This document shows, in pieces, positions 7,662 to 15,308 of a DNA stretch of 64,000 nt. The DNA comes from CAYFZO01 sp965226235. Its GTDB lineage: Bacteria; Pseudomonadota; Gammaproteobacteria; Poriferisulfidales; Oxydemutatoraceae. Where the stretch lies: positions 682,001-746,000 of the forward strand of contig OZ245335.1 in assembly GCA_965226235.1 (NCBI GenBank). The letters run 5' to 3'. Position 1 is the stretch's first letter; every line of letters starts with the position of its first letter. The position numbers and the translations under genes were made by a program. The notes beneath the pieces are model-generated. The model did no database searches. It worked only from the letters and a program-made list of their open reading frames with translations, and had not been told where the DNA came from.

Positions 7662-9122
7662 CTATTGACCGCTTCTTCCATAGCGGTCTTCAAAACGCAC
7701 GATGTCATCCTCGCCGAGGTAGTCTCCACACTGCACTTCGATCAGGTGCGCGGGTTCCTCGCCTGGATTTTCCAGACGATGTTTGGTCCGCATCGGAATA
7801 TAGGTCGATTCGTTGACACCCAACATGAACTGCTTCTCGCCGCAGGTTACCCGAACTTTTCCTCGTACGACGATCCAGTGCTCGGAGCGATGATGGTGCA
7901 GTTGCAGGGAGAGGCTTTGCCCTGGATTGACGACGATCCGTTTCACCTGGAATCCCTCGGCCACATCGACGCTTTCATACGTGCCCCAGGGACGATACAC
8001 CCTGCGGTGTTCTTCCGCCTGCGTGCACTGTCGCCTGCGTAGTTCGCCGACCAGTCCTTTGACCGCCTGTGCGCTGGAGCGCCGCGCCACCAAAACGGCA
8101 TCCGGGGTCTCGGCAATGATGCAATCCTCCATGCCCACCGCCGCGACCAGGCGGCTCTGCGCATACACGACATTGTCGGACGAATCGACCAGCACCGTCT
8201 GGCCGATCGTTCGATTGCCCTGCTCATCGCGCTCGAATGAAGACGACAGGGCGTCCCAGGAACCGACATCGCTCCAGCCAAACCGGGCCGGCACCAACAC
8301 AACTTCGTTGGAGTGCTCCATGACCGCGTAGTCGACCGAAATATCCGGAGCATTTTCAAAGTTTTTTTGCTCTGCACAAGTAAATTCCAAATCGGCCGCG
8401 CACCGTGCGTAAGCTTCTGCGCATGCGGCATGGACCGCCGGGGCGTGGGTCTGCAATTGCTGCAGATAAACGCTCGCCTTGAATAAAAACATCCCGCTGT
8501 TCCAGTAGTGTCCGCCTTCGTCAAACCATCGCCTGGCGGTATCGACATCCGGCTTTTCGCGAAAGCCGGCCACGCGATAGAGCTCTTCTCCGTCGCGTTG
8601 ATTTTCTACGGCGATCGGCTCGCCGCGGTGTATGTATCCGTACCCGGTCTCGGCTCGCTCCGGCACGAGCCCAAAAGTCACCAGCCTGTCCAGTGCAGCG
8701 GCCTTGACCGCGGTATCTACCGCCCGGGAAAACTCTGCAATATCGGTAATGCGATGGTCGGACGGCATCACCAGCATCAAGCCGTCTGCGTGGCGCGCTT
8801 GAATGTCCAGCGCCGCCAGCGCGATCGCTGGAGCCGTGTTGCGCGACACCGGTTCCACCAGTATGGAAAAATCCACATCTGTAATCCTGCGTGTCACGTT
8901 GGCAACATGAAACCGATGGGCTTCGTTGCACACGACCACGATGGCTTCCGGCTTGAACAGGCGCGCGCGCTCCAGTGCCGAGGCAAACAGGCTGTCCGCG
9001 CCGACATCGTTTGTCGAAATCGGCACAAACTGCTTGGGAAGGTGCTTTCTCGACAGTGGCCACAGGCGGGTACCTGCGCCGCCGCACAGAATAACCGGAA
9101 CCAGATGTAACGGCTTTTTCAT
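7662..9122 (-). CDS. manC: Mannose-1-phosphate guanylyltransferase / mannose-6-phosphate isomerase
   Basis: A 486-residue bifunctional enzyme that makes GDP-mannose for polysaccharides. The N-terminal nucleotidyltransferase has VILCGGAGTRLWPLSRKHLP and the FVPIS continuation, and FREKPDVDTARRW lies further in. The C-terminal cupin (RPWGTYESVD through LQLHHHRSEHW and VQCGDYLGEDDI) is the type II phosphomannose-isomerase part. It is 15 bases upstream of leuS on the same strand and away from the sugar-nucleotide cluster at 20-25 kb. AlgA/WbpW/ManC cannot be told apart by sequence alone, so the pathway end product is inferred. Confidence 0.95.
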   Translation of the reverse strand: MKKPLHLVPVILCGGAGTRLWPLSRKHLPKQFVPISTNDVGADSLFASALERARLFKPEAIVVVCNEAHRFHVANVTRRITDVDFSILVEPVSRNTAPAIALAALDIQARHADGLMLVMPSDHRITDIAEFSRAVDTAVKAAALDRLVTFGLVPERAETGYGYIHRGEPIAVENQRDGEELYRVAGFREKPDVDTARRWFDEGGHYWNSGMFLFKASVYLQQLQTHAPAVHAACAEAYARCAADLEFTCAEQKNFENAPDISVDYAVMEHSNEVVLVPARFGWSDVGSWDALSSSFERDEQGNRTIGQTVLVDSSDNVVYAQSRLVAAVGMEDCIIAETPDAVLVARRSSAQAVKGLVGELRRRQCTQAEEHRRVYRPWGTYESVDVAEGFQVKRIVVNPGQSLSLQLHHHRSEHWIVVRGKVRVTCGEKQFMLGVNESTYIPMRTKHRLENPGEEPAHLIEVQCGDYLGEDDIVRFEDRYGRSGQ

Positions 9123-9219
9123 CGTAGCAAATGATAGCCGATAACAAAATGGATCGTTGCATCATTCTGGTACAACATGGCCTGCCAGCCACCACCTGTA
9201 GAACAGACGGAACCCGTGG

Positions 9220-9254
9220 CGCATTCGTGGGGGGCGACGCATGCGTCGCCGCCC
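9220..9254. repeat. REP-type palindrome (GGGCGACGCATGCGTCGCC)
   Basis: A near-perfect palindrome, GGCGACGCATGCGTCGCC, preceded by CATTCGTGG. Related copies lie at 10238, 10766, 29471, 33033 and 60612 in this window, all extragenic. The element lies just upstream of a REP-associated transposase remnant, as expected for RAYT/REP families. The rest of 9123-9395 has no recognisable gene. Confidence 0.8.
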
Positions 9255-9395
9255 TTACCAAAGGTACCGTTCGTCGGCGAACAATACATCCTGCGCTGGA
9301 AGCCCTTATCGTCGCTGCAAACCCACAAGCAGGGACGATGCACGTATCGCCTCTACAACAGAAGACCGAGGGGTTGTTGGACTAGATCTTCGAGA

Positions 9396-9815
9396 ATGGC
9401 AGAGAGAACCATGGATACGCACCGGCGCCGGTCTATCCGTCTCATCCGGTTCGACTATACCCAGCAAGGTGCGTATCTTGTGACCATGTGTACCCGAAAT
9501 CGAGCCTGTCTATTCGGAAAAATTGTGAACGGAGAGATGCGGTTGAATGATATTGAGAAGGTGGCACACAGGGTATTGGAGGAAATTCCAACCCATTTCC
9601 CCGAGGTGGAAACGAACGCCTGGATCGTCATGCCTAATCATGTGCATGGTGTTGTCGTCATCGCAGACCCACGCGCAGAGGCAACACATGCGTCGCCCCT
9701 GCAACCTCCGCGCATGGGGCCGACGTATCCGCAGGGGGATACAACACGACTGTCAACCCAATCCATAGATGTCCTTGACACCCACCTTGCTCCATCGCAC
9801 CATGGAGTAATATAA
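9396..9815 (+). pseudogene. REP-associated tyrosine transposase (RAYT), 3'-truncated
   Basis: The N-terminal part of a Y1/IS200-like RAYT is clear: RRRSIRLIRFDYTQQGAYLV, TMCTRNRACLFG, and the HUH-type metal-binding motif in WIVMPNHVHGVVVI. Family members continue with a glycine-rich GSLGAIVG-type segment and a catalytic tyrosine helix. Here the frame enters unrelated sequence after about 9718, exactly where a tandem duplicated unit begins. The C-terminal catalytic part is therefore missing and the gene is probably inactive. REP palindromes flank it and a half palindrome (ATGCGTCGCCCC) lies inside it. Such genes are domesticated transposases linked to REP spread. Confidence 0.75.
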
Positions 9816-9821
9816 ATCTAA

Positions 9822-9843
9822 CCCGTGGGAGAAGGCCCGCGGG
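9822..9843 (+). promoter_or_regulatory. Leader hairpin upstream of coiled-coil gene 1
   Basis: CCCGTGGG and CCCGCGGG pair as an 8-bp stem (one T-G wobble) around the loop AGAAGG. It ends 33 bases before the start codon. The same hairpin is present in unit 2 at 10395-10416. It may affect transcript stability or translation; no promoter with good spacing was found. Confidence 0.45.
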
Positions 9844-9876
9844 CAGTCTCCTTCACCGACAGGAGGAACCTGAAAC

Positions 9877-10173
9877 ATGGAAATTACACTCGAGACAATT
9901 TATCAGCAACTGCTTGATACCAGAGCTGAAATGAAGGCCGACAAGGCTGAAATTAAGGCTGAAAGGAAGGCCGAAAGGAAGGCCGACAAGGCTGAAATTA
10001 AGGCTGAAATGAAGGCCGACAAGGACGAACTAAAAGTCGAGATGAAAACCGAAATCGGCCGACTGGAATCGAAAGTCGACTCCGTCAAGACTTGGTTTAT
10101 CTCGTTGTCGCTGTCCACAATCCTCGTGGTTACCGCGATCATGACCGCGGTGGTGACCGGGCAACTGAACTGA
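9877..10173 (+). CDS. Coiled-coil tail-anchored small protein, copy 1
   Basis: A 98-residue protein with a strong ribosome site (AGGAGG) nine bases before the ATG. Residues about 12-65 are built from charged repeats (KADKAEIKAE, ERKAERKADK), predicting a long coiled coil. Residues about 72-95 form one hydrophobic segment (WFISLSLSTILVVTAIMTAV) near the C-terminus, suggesting a tail-anchored inner-membrane protein. Similar short proteins occur in families near DUF1640, but no function is known. The second copy at 10450-10701 lacks 15 residues of the charged repeat, showing that the repeat number varies. Confidence 0.75.
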   Translation: MEITLETIYQQLLDTRAEMKADKAEIKAERKAERKADKAEIKAEMKADKDELKVEMKTEIGRLESKVDSVKTWFISLSLSTILVVTAIMTAVVTGQLN

Positions 10174-10207
10174 CCTGCGGCCAGAGACCGCATCCATTGA
10201 TGACGTG

Positions 10208-10237
10208 ACGCCTCGCACTCGCGGGGCGTTGTTTATT
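10208..10237 (+). terminator. Terminator-like hairpin after coiled-coil gene 1
   Basis: ACGCCTCGC pairs with GCGGGGCGT (9 bp, one wobble) around ACTC and is followed by TGTTTATT. It sits 35 bases after the stop codon and is conserved in unit 2. The T-tract is short, so termination may be partial. Confidence 0.6.
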
Positions 10238-10260
10238 GGGGCGACGCATGCGTCGCCCTA
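10238..10260. repeat. REP-type palindrome
   Basis: GGGGCGACGCATGCGTCGCCC directly follows the terminator-like hairpin. It is the same family as the elements at 9220 and 29471. Confidence 0.75.
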
Positions 10261-10449
10261 AAACAGCCTTCGGAACACATCCATGCGTCGGGGCGACGTA
10301 TCCGCAGAGGGATACAACACGACTGTCAACCCAATCCATAGATGTCCTTGACACCCACCTTGCTCCATCGCACCATGGAGTAATATAAATCTAACCCGTG
10401 GGAGAAGGCCCGCGGGCAGTCTCCTTCACCGACAGGAGGAACCTGAAAC

Positions 10450-10701
10450 ATGGAAATTACACTCGAGACAATTTATCAGCAACTGCTTGATACCAGAGCT
10501 GAAATGAAGGCCGGCAAGGCTGAAATTAAGGCTGAAAGGAAGGCCGACAAGGACGAACTAAAAGTCGAGATGAAAACCGCATTCGGCCGAATGGAATCGA
10601 AAATTGACTCCATCAAGACTTGGTTTATCTCGTTGTCGCTGTCCACAATCCTCGTGGTTACCGCGATCATGACCGCGGTGGTGACCGGGCAACTGACCTG
10701 A
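10450..10701 (+). CDS. Coiled-coil tail-anchored small protein, copy 2
   Basis: An 83-residue duplicate of the gene at 9877-10173, with the same start context and an almost identical C-terminal membrane segment. The charged repeat is shorter by 15 residues (one KAER/KADK block set). A few substitutions (IGRLESK to FGRMESK, VDSVKT to IDSIKT) are conservative and leave the coiled coil intact, so the copy looks expressed rather than decaying. A hairpin in the leader and a terminator after the stop accompany it. Function unknown; the two products could form hetero-oligomers through the coiled coil. Confidence 0.72.
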   Translation: MEITLETIYQQLLDTRAEMKAGKAEIKAERKADKDELKVEMKTAFGRMESKIDSIKTWFISLSLSTILVVTAIMTAVVTGQLT

Positions 10702-10735
10702 CCTGCGGCCAGAGACCGCACCCATTGATGACGTG

Positions 10736-10765
10736 ACGCCTCGCACTCGCGGGGCGTTGTTTATT
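10736..10765 (+). terminator. Terminator-like hairpin after coiled-coil gene 2
   Basis: Identical to the hairpin at 10208-10237: a 9-bp stem with loop ACTC, followed by TGTTTATT. A degenerate REP palindrome (GACGCATGCGTTGCC) follows at about 10766-10788. Confidence 0.6.
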
Positions 10766-10867
10766 GGGGCGACGCATGCGTTGCCCTAAAACAACATCCG
10801 CCAAAACAACCTGTCGGATTTCCTGATATAGTCCAGTATGATCCTATGCATCACTAGTATGAGAGCT

Positions 10868-11068
10868 ATGAAAAATCGCAAGAAATCAAAACCGATGAAA
10901 AGGGTGACTCTGACAGTCGATCCCGATGATTATGCCGCCATTAATAAAATGGCGGGCCGCAGCGATGTCAGTGCATCCTGGATTATCCGGCGATCCATGC
11001 GTGAGTTTTTGGAACGTCATCAGGGCGGAACTCAGCTCGAAATTCCACTTGCTCGGGAGGCTGGTTGA
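10868..11068 (+). CDS. Ribbon-helix-helix (CopG-type) regulator upstream of R-M genes
   Basis: A 66-residue basic protein (from this ATG). The strand MKRVTLTVDPDDYAAIN is followed by helices with SASWIIRRSMREFLERH, typical of a ribbon-helix-helix DNA-binding domain. Upstream in-frame ATGs at 10838 and 10859 are alternative starts; none has a clear ribosome site. The stop overlaps the methyltransferase start as TGATG, so the two are coupled. Direct repeats AGTATGA at 10835-10841 and 10856-10862, 21 bases apart, overlap the possible starts and could be its operator. Its position suggests control of the restriction-modification genes; that is inference. Confidence 0.65.
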   Translation: MKNRKKSKPMKRVTLTVDPDDYAAINKMAGRSDVSASWIIRRSMREFLERHQGGTQLEIPLAREAG

Positions 11069-12810
11069 TGTCGGCTGATCTCGGAGAAATGCGCCAGGTT
11101 TCCATACCGACCCTGTGTCCTCTAACCGAGGCTGTCGCCAACGCAGCGGCTTCTGGACCCGAGGAAAGAGGCGCGATCTATACGCGCCGAGAGGTCGTAG
11201 ATTTTATTCTCGATCTTTCAGGGTATACAGCCGATCGTTCGCTATATGAGTATCGCCTTCTTGAACCCTCATTTGGTCAAGGAGATTTTCTTCTGGTTGT
11301 CATTGAACGTCTGCTTCGAAGCTGGAAGGAAAATGCAAAAGACACTGCTCCCCTGGACCCGCTTTCGAATAGCATCAAGGCTGTAGAATTGCACGAGTCT
11401 TCCTATGAAATCACGCGCAGTCTCGTGCTGGATATGTTGCGGAGCGCGGGAGTATCGGAATCCGAATCTGAAAAACTCGCATCATGCTGGCTTTTCAGGG
11501 GAGATTTTCTTTTATTTGAAGCTGCAAACGATTTTGACTTCGTTATCGGCAATCCGCCGTATGTTCGTCAGGAACTCATACCAGATGTTTTGATGAAGGA
11601 ATATCGCACCCGCTATAAGACGATCTATGACCGCGCCGATCTTTACATTCCTTTTATCGAGAATTCCCTTCTGTTGCTGGCCAAGAACGGAACGCTCGGA
11701 TTTATCTGCTCGGATCGCTGGATGAAGAATCGTTACGGCGGACCGTTGCGCCGTATGGTTGCTGAAGAGTTTCATCTGCGGGCTTACGTGGACATGGTCG
11801 ACACGGATGCTTTTCATTCGAATGTTATCGCGTATCCAGCTATCACCATTATCAGCCGCGCGAAACCCGGCAAGACAAGAATTGCTCACAAACCATCTAT
11901 TGACCGGGATACCCTTAGCGCCCTTACCAGGAGCTTTCGCGTAAAGAAACTGCCTTCCGGAGAAAATCGCATCAAGGAGATCGCCAGCGTGACTTCGGGC
12001 GCGAACCCTTGGATTCTTGAGTCGTCTGATCAGCTTTCAGCCCTGCGGCGCTTAGAGCGGGATTATCCAACTCTGGAAGAAGTGGGATGCAAGGTTGGTA
12101 TCGGCGTTGCAACAGGTGCGGACAAAGCCTTTATCGGATCGTTTGACGAACTTGACGTTGAGACTGATCGCAAACTTCCTCTCGTGATGACCCACGATAT
12201 CCTGCAAGGGAAGGTCAACTGGAAGGGTCATGGCATAGTTAATCCGTTTGCGGACGGCGGGGGCCTTGTCGATCTGAATGACTATCCTCGCTTCAGGGCT
12301 TATCTGGAGGAGCGGAGGGACCAGATTTCCGGACGGCATGTTGCTAAGAAGGCTCCGGCCAACTGGTACAGAACCATTGACCGGATTTATCCAGCGCTGG
12401 CAGCTCAGAAGAAACTGCTCATTCCGGATATCAAAGGGGATGCCCATATCGTTTATGAAAACGGAAAGCTGTACCCGCACCATAACCTTTATTACATCAC
12501 GGCATCGGAATGGGACCTCAAAGCCTTGCAAACGGTGTTGATGTCCGGGATTGCCCGATTGTTCGTTGCCACATACTCGACACGTATGCGTGGCGGTTAT
12601 TTACGATTTCAGGCGCAATATCTTCGCCGGATAAGAGTTCCTTTTTGGTCGGAGGTTTCCGAATGCCTTCGTGAACAATTAAAAGACGCTGCCAGGCGAG
12701 GAGATACGGACTCATGCAATGAAGCGGTGTACGCACTCTATGGGCTTTCAAGAAAAGAACGGGCCGCCCTTGGTGGTGTGGTGCGTAAGCCGATGGAGAT
12801 GAAAACGTGA
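11068..12810 (+). CDS. Type II DNA adenine methyltransferase, PaeR7I/XhoI-system type
   Basis: A 580-residue N6-adenine methyltransferase. The AdoMet motif I region LEPSFGQGDF lies at about residue 65 and the catalytic NPPYV begins at residue 162. The C-terminal half carries the target-recognition region (NWYRTIDRIYPAL, MRGGYLRFQAQYLRRIRVPF). Its neighbour is a PaeR7I/XhoI-like endonuclease, so the expected target is CTCGAG; this is inference from the pair. The start overlaps the RHH gene stop (TGATG), and its stop overlaps the endonuclease start (GTGA). It appears intact, so it probably still methylates although the nuclease gene is interrupted. Confidence 0.88.
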   Translation: MSADLGEMRQVSIPTLCPLTEAVANAAASGPEERGAIYTRREVVDFILDLSGYTADRSLYEYRLLEPSFGQGDFLLVVIERLLRSWKENAKDTAPLDPLSNSIKAVELHESSYEITRSLVLDMLRSAGVSESESEKLASCWLFRGDFLLFEAANDFDFVIGNPPYVRQELIPDVLMKEYRTRYKTIYDRADLYIPFIENSLLLLAKNGTLGFICSDRWMKNRYGGPLRRMVAEEFHLRAYVDMVDTDAFHSNVIAYPAITIISRAKPGKTRIAHKPSIDRDTLSALTRSFRVKKLPSGENRIKEIASVTSGANPWILESSDQLSALRRLERDYPTLEEVGCKVGIGVATGADKAFIGSFDELDVETDRKLPLVMTHDILQGKVNWKGHGIVNPFADGGGLVDLNDYPRFRAYLEERRDQISGRHVAKKAPANWYRTIDRIYPALAAQKKLLIPDIKGDAHIVYENGKLYPHHNLYYITASEWDLKALQTVLMSGIARLFVATYSTRMRGGYLRFQAQYLRRIRVPFWSEVSECLREQLKDAARRGDTDSCNEAVYALYGLSRKERAALGGVVRKPMEMKT

Positions 12811-13571
12811 CAATCGATCTAGCCAACTACGAAGCCAAGGCAACAAAAGCCGTAAAGAATTTCTGGGCGACAAGAGAGCAGGCCAAACAGAAACAAATTG
12901 ATTCCGGCAAGGTTGATGCTGGCGAGAGGGCCGGCATTACCGGCGGCAAAAACATGGACGGGTTTGTCTCGCTTGTGAAAGATATCGTCCATGCGAACGG
13001 ATTGAAACATGCACAGATTCATGAAGAACGACAGGTTCTGACACTCCCTGGATATTTTCGTCCAACCAAGTTGTGGGACTTACTTGTTCTCAATGAGGGC
13101 CGCCTGATTGCCGCTCTAGAGTTCAAGAGCCAGGTCGGCCCCTCCTTTGGCAACAATTTCAACAACCGGACCGAGGAAGCGATCGGCACGGCGCATGATT
13201 TGTGGACTGCATTTAGAGAAGGTGCTTTCGGAGAGCAAACCAAGCTCTTCGTTGGTTGGTTGATGCTCTTAGAGGACGCACCGAAATCACGCTCACCGGT
13301 CAAAGATGCTTCGCCGCATTTTCCGGTGTTTGAGGAGTTTAAGGGTGCATCGTACGCATAGCGTTATAACCTGCTGTGTCGTAAGCTCATACAAGAACAG
13401 CTCTACACTGTCGCTTCGATACTGACGTCACCGCGAAACGCAACGGAAACAGGTGAGTATGCAGAGCTATCGGAAATGACCGGGCTACGCACCTTTGTCA
13501 GCGAACTGGCGGGGCATGTTGCAGTGGAAGCTGCGCGAAACCAGCGGATCAGGAGGAGTACTTGCCTATAA
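12807..13571 (+). pseudogene. PaeR7I/XhoI-family restriction endonuclease with in-frame amber codon
   Basis: From the GTG at 12807 the frame encodes the N-terminal 184 residues of a PaeR7I/XhoI-type enzyme, with the PD-(D/E)xK core at Asp91 and Glu105-Phe-Lys107 (ALEFKSQVGPSFGNNFNNR). A TAG at 13359-13361 stops it. The same frame then continues with conserved family sequence (RYNLLCRKLIQEQLYTVAS, TGLRTFVSELAGHVAVEAAR) to a TAA at 13569-13571, for a full length of 254 codons. Family members have about 246 residues. One change, probably CAG to TAG, explains the break. The truncated product lacks the conserved C-terminus and is probably inactive. Confidence 0.85.
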
Positions 13572-13734
13572 CATTAAGGAAGGTCTGATCAATTGGTGTC
13601 GACAGCGCAACTTTGATGATTCCAGAGCAATGTCAGACTAGCAGTGGTGTTTTGCGCCGGAATCGGACGGATGTTGGCAGCCTTTTCGGCTATTTTGTCG
13701 TTCTGTTACGGACGCCGGGCACGATCGGCGGATT

Positions 13735-14118
13735 TCAGGAGCACGAACCCTGCGTGGAATCCAATAGCCGCCGTCGCGCGATGTACAGATTCACCAGACC
13801 GCAAGCCACAAACAGCCGAGTGGCGTTTTTCTCGAGACCCCGGTAACGAACCTTGGTGAAGCCGAAGATTTGTTTGAGAACTAAAAACGGATGTTCCACC
13901 CTGGCCCTGACCTGCGATTCCCGCCGGTCGACGGCCCGTTCCCGCTCACTCAATGGATGGCTTCGCCGGCCTCCGCGGCAGGTGAAACCTTGCGCTCGGG
14001 GGGCGTGTGCCAGAATCGTATCTCCCTGATCCGTATAGGCCGAGTCACCCCATACCCGGGTCTCCCCGCCATTGATCTTCCCTCTGATATAGATCCACTT
14101 GAAATGAGAAAAAAACAT
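13735..14118 (-). pseudogene. IS5-family transposase C-terminal remnant
   Basis: The minus-strand frame has GETRVWGDSAYTDQGD and then SQVRARVEHPFLVLKQIFG, FTKVRYRGLEKNATRLF and LVNLYIARRRLL, which is the C-terminal part of an IS5-group DDE transposase with its final glutamate region. The first 11 codons come from a 58-bp sequence shared in inverted orientation with 4501-4558 and are not transposase-like. The N-terminal two thirds are absent. 13572-13734 and 14131-14199 contain no recognised gene. Confidence 0.75.
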
Positions 14119-14130
14119 CTTATCAGGCTG
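14072..14130. repeat. 58-bp repeat, inverted copy of 4501-4558
   Basis: The reverse complement of this stretch matches 4501-4558 with two or three substitutions and one T of length difference. It borders the IS5-family remnant on its outer side. The inverted pair brackets 9.5 kb containing lptE, leuS, manC and the restriction-modification genes. Confidence 0.7.
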
Positions 14131-14199
14131 CTTTTCGCTACGCTGTAGCTTGCCGCACAGCCACCGGGAACATCCGAAACCAGATCACCCCCCAGTTCC

Positions 14200-15282
14200 A
14201 TGGATTCCTCCCCCGTCAGAAAAATCATTCACATCGACATGGATGCGTTCTTCGCTGCGATAGAACAGCGGGACAACCTCCGCTTTGCGGACATGCCGTT
14301 GGTGGTCGGTGGCTCTCCCTCCAAACGGGGTGTCGTTGCCGCCTGCAGTTACGCCGCGCGCAAATATGGTATTCACTCGGCGATGCCCTCGGTGAGGGCA
14401 GTCAGGCTTTGCCCCGAGGTGATCTTCATCAAGCCGAGGTTCGATGTCTATCGTTCCGTTTCGCGGCAGTTGCGTGAAATCTTTCGCCGTTATACCGATC
14501 TGGTCGAGCCGCTGTCGCTGGATGAAGCTTATCTCGACGTAACCTCGGTGACCGGCAGCTCAGGGTCGGCGACCCAGGTCGCGCAGACGATCAAACGCGA
14601 TATCCTCGGCAAAACCAGGCTGACTGCCTCCGCCGGCGTTTCCTATAACAAATTTCTGGCAAAAATTGCCTCGGATATGAACAAACCGGACGGGCTGTTC
14701 GTCATCACGCCGCAGCAGGGAGCAAGGTTCGTGGAAACCCTTCCGGTGCACAGGTTCCATGGGGTGGGCCGCGTAACTGCACAGAAGATGCGCGGGCTGG
14801 GCATAGAAACCGGGGCCGATCTGAAACGCTGGCCGCTGGAGAAGCTGATCGGGCACTTCGGCAAGGTCGGCTACTACTACTATGACGCGGCGCGTGGCAG
14901 GGACGAAAGACCGGTCAGAAACGACCGGGTGAGAAAATCGGTCGGTTCGGAAACCACCTTCGCAGAAAATTTGCATAGCCTGCAGGAAATGCTCGGGCAA
15001 TTGAACGAGCACGCGACCAGGGTGGCGGAGATTTTAGCGAGCAAGGAATTGACCGGAAGAACGCTGACCGTCAAGGTCAGGTTTGCGGATTTCACGCTGG
15101 TCACGCGTAGCTGCACACTCAACCACACCCTGCGCAGCCGCAATGAAATGCTGTCGCTGCTGCCGGAGTTGCTCAAAAAAACCAACGTGCCGGGACGAGG
15201 GGTGCGGCTGCTGGGGGTCTCGGTATCCGGGTTATGCCCATCCAGGCACAACACGCATCAGCAACTGGATCTGTTGACCTAA
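14200..15282 (+). CDS. dinB: DNA polymerase IV (DinB, Y-family)
   Basis: A 360-residue error-prone translesion polymerase. The catalytic metal ligands are seen in HIDMDAFFAAIEQ (Asp13, Asp15) and in VEPLSLDEAYLDVT (around residue 105). The thumb and little-finger regions follow (SYNKFLAKIASDMNKPDG, VHRFHGVGRVTAQKMR). Full length ends in a short tail, without an obvious clamp-binding pentapeptide of the consensus kind. It starts at ATG 14200; upstream DNA is an IS remnant. No LexA box was seen upstream. It converges with lnt, 26 bases between the stops. Confidence 0.96.
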   Translation: MDSSPVRKIIHIDMDAFFAAIEQRDNLRFADMPLVVGGSPSKRGVVAACSYAARKYGIHSAMPSVRAVRLCPEVIFIKPRFDVYRSVSRQLREIFRRYTDLVEPLSLDEAYLDVTSVTGSSGSATQVAQTIKRDILGKTRLTASAGVSYNKFLAKIASDMNKPDGLFVITPQQGARFVETLPVHRFHGVGRVTAQKMRGLGIETGADLKRWPLEKLIGHFGKVGYYYYDAARGRDERPVRNDRVRKSVGSETTFAENLHSLQEMLGQLNEHATRVAEILASKELTGRTLTVKVRFADFTLVTRSCTLNHTLRSRNEMLSLLPELLKKTNVPGRGVRLLGVSVSGLCPSRHNTHQQLDLLT

Positions 15283-15308
15283 AAGCCCGTGATATCAGCG
15301 GCGTGGTC

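Larger units (their letters stand above)
9721..10791 (+). repeat. Tandem duplication of a ~573-bp gene-carrying unit
   Basis: Unit 1 spans 9721-10293 and unit 2 begins at 10294. Each contains the same leader, a hairpin, a ribosome site (GACAGGAGGAACCTG), one small coiled-coil gene, a terminator-like hairpin and a REP palindrome. Unit 2 is shorter by 45 bases, all within the coding repeat, and has a few substitutions. The high identity implies a recent event. Confidence 0.92.

Noticed and set aside
9775..9813. TTGACA and TAATAT as a promoter in front of coiled-coil gene 1
   Set aside because: The spacing is 27 bases, far from the 16-18 needed; both hexamers may be chance.
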